Source: Deltaproteobacteria bacterium
Lineage (GTDB): Bacteria; Desulfobacterota; Anaeroferrophillalia; Anaeroferrophillales; Tharpellaceae
Direction: 5' to 3'
Assembly (NCBI GenBank): GCA_030640695.1
Contig: DAOWIX010000056.1
Coordinates: 1-12,075, forward strand
Length of the DNA: 12,075 nucleotides
Shown here: piece by piece, positions 6,524-12,075 of the stretch
How the letters are laid out: the number at the start of each line of letters is the position of its first letter
Position numbering within the stretch: the first letter of the stretch is position 1
Notes under the pieces: generated by a model
Told to the model about the DNA's origin: nothing
Seen by the model: only the letters and a program-made list of their open reading frames with translations
Databases searched by the model: none
Program-made: the position numbers and the translations under genes

Positions 6524-8542
6524 ATGAGAGTGAAAACATTTTTTATCGCTCAATGGATTGCGGCTGCTATTCTGCTGTTTGCAGGCACCGCCTTTTCCGC
6601 CGACTCGTTTACTTTTGATCTTGACCTGATTGTTAATAAATGGATCAGTTCCAGCCATGCTGATGCCGAATCTGAGGCCTTTACTCACTGGGACGACGCC
6701 GGCGAAATCCCGACCAGCTGCGCTGGTTGCCACAGCAGCCCCGGTTATCTTGATTATCTCGGCGAAGACGGCTCCAAACCCGGCCAGGTTGACAAACCGG
6801 CAGAAATCGGCACTGTCGTCGAATGCATGACCTGCCACAATGAATCAGCTGCCTGGCTTGATGAAGTTACCTTCCCATCCGGAGTTACATTGACTGATCT
6901 CGGGGCCGAGGCCCGTTGTATGGTCTGTCACCAGGGGCGTGAATCGGGTCTTTCCGTGACGGCCCGGATTGAAAGTGCCGAAGTCGAGAGTGATGATGAA
7001 ATTAGCAGTGCGCTTGGTTTCATTAATGTTCATTACTTTGCCACCGCAGCCGCCCTCTATGGGGGTCAGGTTCAGGGTGGTTATCAGTATGAAAGCAAAA
7101 GTTACGATCTTAAATTTGATCACGTTGACGGTTATGACACCTGTATCGGTTGCCACGACCAGCATTCTCTGGAAGTCCAGATCAATAATGGGGCCCGGGG
7201 CACCGGTTGTAACGACTGTCATTCCCGGGTAGCGACAGTTAAAGACCTGAAAAATATCCGCATGAACGGCTCCATGGTCGACTATGACGGTGACGGCAAC
7301 ATCAGCGAAGGCATCGCCGCTGAAGTCTCTACCCTGCTGGAAAAACTTTATGCCTCTATCCAGACCTACACCAGCACGGTTCTCGGCAGCCCAATTATTT
7401 ATGATTCCCATACCTATCCCTACTGGTTTACTGATACCAATGCCAACGGTGTGGTCGATGCTGGCGAGGCGGTTTACGCGGGCCAGTATAAATCATGGAG
7501 TGCCCGTTTGCTCAAAGCCGCCTACAACTATCAATTTGCCCTTAAGGACCCCGGGGCCTACGCTCATAACGCCAAGTACGTGATCGAGCTGGCATATGAC
7601 GGCATTGAAGATCTCAATGGGGCTCTACCTGAAGCAAACCGGATGGATATCAGCGCCCTTAATCGCAGTGACGGCCCTCACTTTGACGGTGCCAAGGAAG
7701 CTTTCCGGCACTGGGACGAAGACGAAGAGGTTTCGGCCAGCTGTGCCAGATGTCACGGCCGCTATGGCCTGGCCGAATTTCTCAACTATGGTAACGATCG
7801 AACTACGGAGATCATGAGCGACGGCATGGCCTGTATCAACTGCCACGGCATCGATGACGATGGTCGCACCGATTACCGTGAAATCTGGGATACCGGTAGC
7901 GGGGTTCTCTTTCCTTCAGGAGCTGAAGCTTCACTTGACAACAACAGTCAGCTTTGCATGACTTGTCATCAGGGCCGGGCCTATGGCGGTACTGTGGTGC
8001 CGGGTCGTTTCAGCAACATTCATTATTATCCGGCGGCCGCCGTCTTATTTGGCACGGATGTCAAGGGCGGTTACGAATATGCCGGACAAACCTACACCGG
8101 GCAAAACCTGTTTCCCCGTCATCCGACCGATCTGACTACCTGTACCGGCTGCCATATTCAGATGGACAACCGGGTCAAACATCAGTTCAAACCTTCGCTT
8201 GACCTCTGCAACTGGTGTCACGGCGGCGATTCTTTCGAAACCCTGAGTGGTTCGCCTGCAAATTATCACGAGCTTATCAAAACCTTGGGCGGGCAGCTTC
8301 TCACCCAGATCGAGGCCTACGCAGCCGCCAACGACATGACCGCCGTGCATATCGATAATTATCCTTATTGGGTGGGAGCCGCCACCTGGGATCTCAAACT
8401 CTCGGCCGCCGCTTATAACTACCAGGTCTACCTTAAGGAGCCTGCGGCTTATATGCATAACGGCACCTATGTCGGGCAGTTGCTGTACGATTCAATAGCC
8501 GATCTCGGCGGTACCCCGGCCGTTGCCCGGCCAAGTAATTGA
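6524..8542 (+). CDS. Exported decahaem c-type cytochrome made of two tandem pentahaem repeats
   Basis: This 672-residue protein has a signal peptide (residues 1 to about 25, ending GTAFSA) and ten CxxCH haem sites at C66, C101, C132, C207, C229, C407, C437, C478, C540 and C562. The sites fall into two sets of five. Residues about 45-364 and 386-662 repeat the same order: EAFxHWD, CAxCH, CxxCH, FPSG, CMxCHQGR, NxHY, GGYxY, CxGCH, CNxCH, YPYW, AAYNYQ, AYxHN. Six further histidines keep matching positions in both halves (45/386, 55/396, 170/500, 200/533, 296/609, 348/645) and could be distal haem ligands. The first half alone has two acidic calcium-type loops (DYDGDGNI at 253-260 and DTNANGVVDAGE at 304-315). 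It is not a lipoprotein. Its place before MtrA- and MtrB-like genes suggests the extracellular or outer-surface partner of the conduit, but it does not look like MtrC/OmcA. The start is fixed by AAGGAGG at 6511-6517. Confidence 0.88.
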   Translation: MRVKTFFIAQWIAAAILLFAGTAFSADSFTFDLDLIVNKWISSSHADAESEAFTHWDDAGEIPTSCAGCHSSPGYLDYLGEDGSKPGQVDKPAEIGTVVECMTCHNESAAWLDEVTFPSGVTLTDLGAEARCMVCHQGRESGLSVTARIESAEVESDDEISSALGFINVHYFATAAALYGGQVQGGYQYESKSYDLKFDHVDGYDTCIGCHDQHSLEVQINNGARGTGCNDCHSRVATVKDLKNIRMNGSMVDYDGDGNISEGIAAEVSTLLEKLYASIQTYTSTVLGSPIIYDSHTYPYWFTDTNANGVVDAGEAVYAGQYKSWSARLLKAAYNYQFALKDPGAYAHNAKYVIELAYDGIEDLNGALPEANRMDISALNRSDGPHFDGAKEAFRHWDEDEEVSASCARCHGRYGLAEFLNYGNDRTTEIMSDGMACINCHGIDDDGRTDYREIWDTGSGVLFPSGAEASLDNNSQLCMTCHQGRAYGGTVVPGRFSNIHYYPAAAVLFGTDVKGGYEYAGQTYTGQNLFPRHPTDLTTCTGCHIQMDNRVKHQFKPSLDLCNWCHGGDSFETLSGSPANYHELIKTLGGQLLTQIEAYAAANDMTAVHIDNYPYWVGAATWDLKLSAAAYNYQVYLKEPAAYMHNGTYVGQLLYDSIADLGGTPAVARPSN

Positions 8543-8561
8543 TGATCCATTAACTTTTATC

Positions 8562-8592
8562 GGGCCTCCCCTTAACTGGGGATGGCCCTTTT
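8562..8592 (+). terminator. Rho-independent terminator after the duplicated cytochrome gene
   Basis: GGGCC-TCCCC, loop TTAACT, GGGGA-T-GGCCC form a ten-base-pair GC-rich stem with one bulged T (8562-8588), followed directly by TTTTATT. It begins about 20 bases after the cytochrome stop codon. Confidence 0.8.
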
Positions 8593-8599
8593 ATTGATG

Positions 8600-8628
8600 A
8601 TCCCGCCCGGTGCTAATCCGGGCGGGAT
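8600..8628 (+). terminator. Second perfect hairpin just upstream of the mtrA-like gene
   Basis: ATCCCGCCCGG (8600-8610), loop TGCTAAT, CCGGGCGGGAT (8618-8628) form a perfect 11-base-pair stem twelve bases after the first hairpin. Only TT follows, so it is a weaker terminator than the first; it may back it up, or shield the 5' end of the downstream transcript. It sits 45 bases before the next start codon. Confidence 0.6.
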
Positions 8629-8673
8629 TTGCTGATTATTTCACGCGAGATTTTGCTGTTAAGGGGGAGAGGT

Positions 8674-9555
8674 ATGCTCAAACCAACTGCTAACCGACTT
8701 ATCCTGTGCTTGCTGCTGTTAATTTGTTGGGGAGTCCTGCCGACAATTGAGGTCCAGGCTGAGGTTGCTTGTATAGAGTGCCATGAAAAGCTGACAACAG
8801 CTTTCGCCGGATCTTTCCACGGTCGGGCTTTTGTCGACAAAGGTTTTGACTGTGCCGTCTGTCACGGCAATCCGGATCGCCATCTCGATGATCCCGGTCG
8901 GGAGAATATTGTTGCTTTCGGGAAAAAGGCTTCATCTTCGAAGCTTGAGCAGAACCGACTCTGTCTCGAATGCCATGAAAGCAGTCCCCAGGTTTCCTTA
9001 TGGGAGATGAGCCGCCACGGCCGGGACGGGCTTGCCTGTGTCGACTGTCATACGATGCACAGCCGGACACCCCAGGTTAATCAGCCTGAAGTCTGCTACA
9101 AGTGTCACGGCTCCATCCGGATGGCCGCCAATAAAATTTCCCACCACCCCTTTGCCGAAGGCAAAATCAAATGCAGCGACTGTCACAACAGTCACGGTAG
9201 CCTGACGCCAGCCATGCTGGTCGACGATACTATAAATCAGTTGTGTTACGGTTGCCACGCCGACAAACGGGGGCCCTTTATTCGGGAGCATCCTCCAGTT
9301 GAAGAAAACTGCGCTACCTGTCACGACCCTCACGGCAGCCGCCATGAAAACCTGATGAAAGAAAAAACCGCCAACCTCTGTCAGAACTGTCATAACCCCG
9401 GCAGTCTGCATGCCAACCGGCCTTATGATGAGCGGTCCGGATTCGCAGCCGCCGGCCGGGCCAAAAGTATCGGTTTTGCCGGGCGCTCCTGTCTGAACTG
9501 CCACAGCAAGATTCACGGCAGCACTCATTTCAATGACGGCAGTTTAACCAGATAA
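8674..9555 (+). CDS. DmsE/MtrA-family decahaem c-type cytochrome
   Basis: This 293-residue periplasmic protein has a signal peptide (about residues 1-29, ending VQA) and ten CxxCH sites at C33, C60, C97, C122, C141, C167, C191, C213, C236 and C273. The even spacing, the many SFHG/SRHG/HHP/HDPHGS-type histidines after the haem motifs and the length fit the DmsE/MtrA decahaem family, which forms a wire inside an outer-membrane barrel and moves electrons between periplasm and cell surface. The MtrB-type gene follows after 11 bases, the usual partner order. An in-frame ATG at 8629 lies in the upstream hairpin region and would add a non-signal leader, so ATG 8674 with GGGGGAGAGG just upstream is preferred. 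No clear promoter was found between the double hairpin and this gene, so it may depend on read-through from 6305. DmsE-like versus MtrA-like use cannot be settled; no reductase gene lies nearby. Confidence 0.92.
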   Translation: MLKPTANRLILCLLLLICWGVLPTIEVQAEVACIECHEKLTTAFAGSFHGRAFVDKGFDCAVCHGNPDRHLDDPGRENIVAFGKKASSSKLEQNRLCLECHESSPQVSLWEMSRHGRDGLACVDCHTMHSRTPQVNQPEVCYKCHGSIRMAANKISHHPFAEGKIKCSDCHNSHGSLTPAMLVDDTINQLCYGCHADKRGPFIREHPPVEENCATCHDPHGSRHENLMKEKTANLCQNCHNPGSLHANRPYDERSGFAAAGRAKSIGFAGRSCLNCHSKIHGSTHFNDGSLTR

Positions 9556-9566
9556 AGGAGGCGAAA

Positions 9567-11576
9567 ATGAAAAAAACCATTTATGCGGTATTGTTTCTTT
9601 TTTTGTTCGCCTTGCCGGTGTCAGCTGTGGAGGAGGAGAGGACGATTTTCCACGGATCAATCAGTGCCGGTTACCGGGTGGTTGATGAAAATTCCGACAA
9701 TAAGGCCCGTTTCCTCGAGTACTACAATCTCGACGACGATGCCGTCGGGGCTCTGGCTTTAAGCCTGCAGCGCGGCGCCTGGTATGTTGATCTCGAAGCT
9801 CTCGATATCGGGCTTGATGATCAAGCTTATCGTTTGGGGCTGACAAATTATGGCAATTTTGAAGCTGCATTTTTCTATAAAGAATTCACCCACAGTCTGA
9901 GTCTGGACGCTTTCGCACCTTATACCGGCGTCGGCGGTTCGGATTTACAACTGCTTACAACCGGGAGTCCAGCCGATTTCGACTATGAGGTTGAGCGCAA
10001 GGAGTTCGGCGGCGAAGCGACTTTTTCCTTTGGCACTCCCTTCTATCTCAGTCTGGGACTGCAACGACGCCAGGAGGACGGCCTCAAACCTCTGGGCAGC
10101 GGCTCCTACTGGTTCAACCTGGAGCTGCCGGAGCCGGTCGACTACACCACCGACGATCTCAGTCTGGTGATCGGTTACCGGGGCGCTACCATTCAGGCGG
10201 CGATCAAGGGCTATTGGAGTGAGTTTGACAACGCCGATGAATATCTGACCCGGCCCCTTGATGGTGCCGTGGTTACCCTGCCGCCGGATAACGACTACGG
10301 CAAAATCGCAGCCGATATGAGCTGGCGCGGACTGCCTTTGGATTCAATGCTGGCAGCCCGTTTCAGCTATGCCCGCCTTGAGAGTAATCTTTCACTGCGG
10401 GACCTTGGCCTGGCAGCCTCGCCAGAGCTCTACCGAACCAGCTTTGACGGAGACATTACCTACACAAAAGCCTCGGTCGCGCTAACCTCCCGACCCTTAA
10501 AAAATTTTGATACCAGAATTTACTTCAGTTTCCTTGACAAAGACAACGATTCGACTCCAATTTCTTCCGCCCATGCTGAAAGCATCTTTGATTTTAAAGA
10601 AAAGATTGCCGGTTTTGACCTCGGCTGGCAGCCCTTTAAACATACCAGCTTCACAACGGGTTATGAATACCGGGATGTCGACCGCAATAACCAGCTTGAT
10701 GCCAAGCAGAGCCGTGATCACACAGTTTTTATTGAACTGAAAAATCAGAGTCTCGATTTTCTGGTGGCTAAATTACGTTATAAGCATCTGGAAAGAGACA
10801 GTGATTTTACATTAAGCAACAGCGGCGCTGATCCGGTTACTGATGGCGAGGAGTGGATCAAGCGCTATATCAGGCGTTTTGATGTGACCGACAAGAGCAT
10901 GGATGAAATCCGCCTGGCTTTAGAATTTTATCCCCGTGAAAATTTTGATCTAGGGCTCACTTATACCTATCTCTTCAATGACTATGATGAGACCGAGATC
11001 GGCCTGACCGAAGATCTACGTCACGAAGTCTATACCGATTTTGTCTGGCGGGCGGCGGCCGCAATCAGGGTCAGCGGCTTTGCCGGTTACGAGATGACTT
11101 CGGCCGACAGCCGGCAGCGACAGTTCGGCGTTGGAGAATCGGCCGATATCGACGCCCCCACAGGTAGCGCCTTCAACTGGAAGCAGGAGAGTAAGGCCGA
11201 CTTCTGGACCTGTGGCCTGAGCCTCGACTGGAAAAATATGATCGACAAATTGAGCCTTAATCTGAGTTGGCAGTATCAGAATTCCGACGGTGAAATTAAT
11301 TTCAGTTCGCCCGCTGGCGACCTCACCGACATCAGCCACTCCGACGATTACGACCTGCAGAAGCTGCAGCTGAAACTCAGCTATGCTTTAAGAAGCAATA
11401 CCGAGGTAACCCTCGGCTATATGTTTGAAAAGTACGACGGAGATGATCTGCAGTTTGCCGACTACGAGGCTTTTCGGGCCGATGGCGAGGTTTTCGGCAG
11501 TTATCTAACCGGAGCTTACTTCGATGACGATTACCGGGCCAACATTGCCTATCTGATGCTTTCCTATAATTTTTAA
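9567..11576 (+). CDS. MtrB/PioB-family outer-membrane beta-barrel (decahaem-associated porin)
   Basis: This 669-residue protein starts with a signal peptide (residues 1-20, cleavage after VSA). It continues as alternating aromatic and polar strands rich in Y, D and L typical of a large beta-barrel, and ends in YNF with the C-terminal phenylalanine needed for BAM-mediated insertion. Family traits of MtrB/PioB are the early KARFLEYYNL (46-55) and the block HSLSLDAFAPYTGVG (109-123), where relatives have a similar H-x-x-S-x-D/N-A-x-x-P-x-x-G-V-G. The barrel sheathes the decahaem cytochrome encoded just upstream and presents it to the surface. The N-terminal CxxC of Shewanella MtrB is absent. AAAGGAGG at the mtrA-like stop codon sets the start and suggests coupled translation. 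A strong terminator follows at once, so this is the last gene of the unit. Confidence 0.9.
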   Translation: MKKTIYAVLFLFLFALPVSAVEEERTIFHGSISAGYRVVDENSDNKARFLEYYNLDDDAVGALALSLQRGAWYVDLEALDIGLDDQAYRLGLTNYGNFEAAFFYKEFTHSLSLDAFAPYTGVGGSDLQLLTTGSPADFDYEVERKEFGGEATFSFGTPFYLSLGLQRRQEDGLKPLGSGSYWFNLELPEPVDYTTDDLSLVIGYRGATIQAAIKGYWSEFDNADEYLTRPLDGAVVTLPPDNDYGKIAADMSWRGLPLDSMLAARFSYARLESNLSLRDLGLAASPELYRTSFDGDITYTKASVALTSRPLKNFDTRIYFSFLDKDNDSTPISSAHAESIFDFKEKIAGFDLGWQPFKHTSFTTGYEYRDVDRNNQLDAKQSRDHTVFIELKNQSLDFLVAKLRYKHLERDSDFTLSNSGADPVTDGEEWIKRYIRRFDVTDKSMDEIRLALEFYPRENFDLGLTYTYLFNDYDETEIGLTEDLRHEVYTDFVWRAAAAIRVSGFAGYEMTSADSRQRQFGVGESADIDAPTGSAFNWKQESKADFWTCGLSLDWKNMIDKLSLNLSWQYQNSDGEINFSSPAGDLTDISHSDDYDLQKLQLKLSYALRSNTEVTLGYMFEKYDGDDLQFADYEAFRADGEVFGSYLTGAYFDDDYRANIAYLMLSYNF

Positions 11577-11598
11577 AAAGAACAATTATTAATACGCA

Positions 11599-11631
11599 AA
11601 AAAGGGGGCGGATTCTTTTCGCCCCCTTTTT
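11599..11631 (+). terminator. Strong Rho-independent terminator after the mtrB-like gene
   Basis: AAAAAGGGGGCG (11599-11610) and CGCCCCCTTTTT (11620-11631) form a perfect 12-base-pair stem around a nine-base loop. The A-tract on one side and T-tract on the other would allow termination in both directions. It lies 22 bases after the stop codon. Confidence 0.9.
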
Positions 11632-11639
11632 CGTTGTTT

Positions 11640-11782
11640 AATCCCTCTACTCTCCGATACAATAATTGATTAGCGGAAGCCGAATATCCTTATCTTTGCA
11701 AACAAATTGACTTTGATCGTGGCATTTTACCTGCCAATTTTTCACATACCCTTACCAGGCAGCAGCGTTTCCATAAAAACAC
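11640..11782. other. AT-rich intergenic stretch without recognised features
   Basis: No open reading frame with a ribosome binding site, RNA gene or strong repeat was seen. CTGCC (near 11731) and GGCAG (near 11757) could pair across a loop of about 20 bases, which is weak. The stretch separates the terminator from the promoter of the next gene. Confidence 0.4.
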
Positions 11783-11811
11783 TTGATTTTTCGAAAACAA
11801 ACTAATATAAT
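11783..11811 (+). promoter_or_regulatory. Near-consensus sigma70 promoter for the nifU-like gene
   Basis: TTGATT (11783-11788) and a perfect TATAAT (11806-11811) are 17 bases apart. CTTGATT (11782-11788) and AATCAAG (11809-11815) are inverted copies that cover both boxes, so a dimeric regulator could bind here. A 13-base palindrome AGAGCT-A-AGCTCT (11833-11845) lies about 15 bases downstream of the expected start of transcription. No known Fe-S regulator site was recognised. Confidence 0.65.
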
Positions 11812-11893
11812 CAAGATTAGTTCTCGGGCTGAAGAGCTAAGCTCTAATATTATCATGTCGGTCCGAATGCGACACCACAAACATATCGAAATC

Positions 11894-11921
11894 ATTGGAT
11901 TCCGGCTTTCGCCGGAATGAC
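11894..11921. repeat. REP-like palindromic repeat
   Basis: ATTCCGGC-TTTC-GCCGGAAT (11899-11918) forms a perfect eight-base-pair stem inside the context TTGGATTCCGGC...GGAATGAC. This type of dispersed repeat is common in many proteobacterial genomes; its minus-strand translation contains the tell-tale SFRRKPES peptide. Only one copy is in this window. It lies inside the leader of the nifU-like gene, ending about 20 bases before the start codon. Confidence 0.65.
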
Positions 11922-11942
11922 ATTTTAAAAGGAGTAGGCGAG

Positions 11943-12075
11943 ATGTGGGAATACACAGATAAAGTTAAAGAGCACTTTTTAAATCCGAGTAACGTCGGAG
12001 AAATCGAAAACCCCGACGGCGCCGGCGAGGTCGGTTCCCTGGCCTGCGGCGATGCCTTAAAGCTGACGTTCAAAC
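11943..12075 (+). CDS. NifU/IscU-like Fe-S cluster scaffold protein (N-terminal part, runs off the window)
   Basis: The first 44 codons are present and the frame is open at the right edge. The sequence MWEYTDKVKEHFLNPSNVGE, followed by a GEVGSLACGDALKLTFK block, matches the start of the NifU/IscU N-terminal scaffold domain. C35 in the LACGD motif is the first of the three conserved cysteines that hold the nascent cluster. The protein would build Fe-S clusters with a cysteine desulfurase (NifS/IscS), expected downstream. AGGAG at 11930-11934 lies eight bases before the ATG. The WEYTDKV opening resembles the NifU-type proteins of deltaproteobacteria more than short IscU, but the length, and so the choice between the two, is outside the window. 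Confidence 0.9.
   Translation, partial: MWEYTDKVKEHFLNPSNVGEIENPDGAGEVGSLACGDALKLTFK

Noticed and set aside
6845..7411. 188-codon minus-strand frame inside the duplicated cytochrome gene
   Set aside because: It is antisense to a clear ten-haem cytochrome and shows no domain of its own. The same holds for minus-strand frames at 8045-8458 and 8998-9528.
8629..8673. Longer start for the MtrA-like cytochrome
   Set aside because: It begins at the end of the upstream hairpin and would put 15 residues ahead of a normal signal peptide.
11837..12073. 78-codon minus-strand frame at the right edge
   Set aside because: It is antisense to the nifU-like gene and contains the FRRKPES peptide produced by translating the REP-like repeat.

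Overview
The window looks like a piece of an anaerobic, respiring Gram-negative bacterium, most likely a member of the Desulfobacterota/Desulfuromonadota (former Deltaproteobacteria). The grounds are a periplasmic-type formate dehydrogenase locus, two ten-haem c-type cytochromes, an MtrB/PioB-type outer-membrane barrel and the opening of a NifU-type Fe-S scaffold. This taxonomic guess rests on gene content only. No RNA gene and no CRISPR array was seen.

Region 1 (1-5272, + strand) is a formate dehydrogenase operon: the C-terminal three quarters of the molybdopterin catalytic subunit, the four-cluster [4Fe-4S] beta subunit, the maturation factor FdhE, a thioredoxin-like lipoprotein (CPHC) and an exported one-cysteine peroxiredoxin. 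All are tightly spaced and have their own ribosome binding sites. No membrane cytochrome b subunit follows fdhB. The catalytic subunit is odd: homology begins near position 91, an in-frame TAA lies at 112-114, and the N-terminal part that carries the Tat signal, a [4Fe-4S] cluster and the Sec/Cys molybdenum ligand is not in the window.

Region 2 (5273-6523) holds a convergent fxsA gene on the minus strand with its own promoter, then about 800 bases without a gene. That gap contains a 188-bp MITE-like element (12-bp perfect terminal inverted repeats, 4-bp target duplication), a strong extended -10 promoter and a long leader with inverted repeats and a duplicated 10-mer.

Region 3 (6524-11576, + strand) is a putative extracellular electron transfer conduit: a 672-residue exported ten-haem cytochrome made of two tandem five-haem halves, two hairpins in a row (at least the first a good terminator), a DmsE/MtrA-type decahaem cytochrome and an MtrB/PioB-type barrel, closed by a perfect 12-bp-stem terminator. 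By analogy with Mtr/Pio systems, MtrA threaded through MtrB would carry periplasmic electrons across the outer membrane to the first cytochrome. That cytochrome does not look like MtrC/OmcA and is the most interesting object here.

Region 4 (11577-12075) has the terminator, a near-consensus sigma70 promoter with an overlapping palindrome, a REP-like hairpin and the first 44 codons of a NifU/IscU-like gene running off the right edge.
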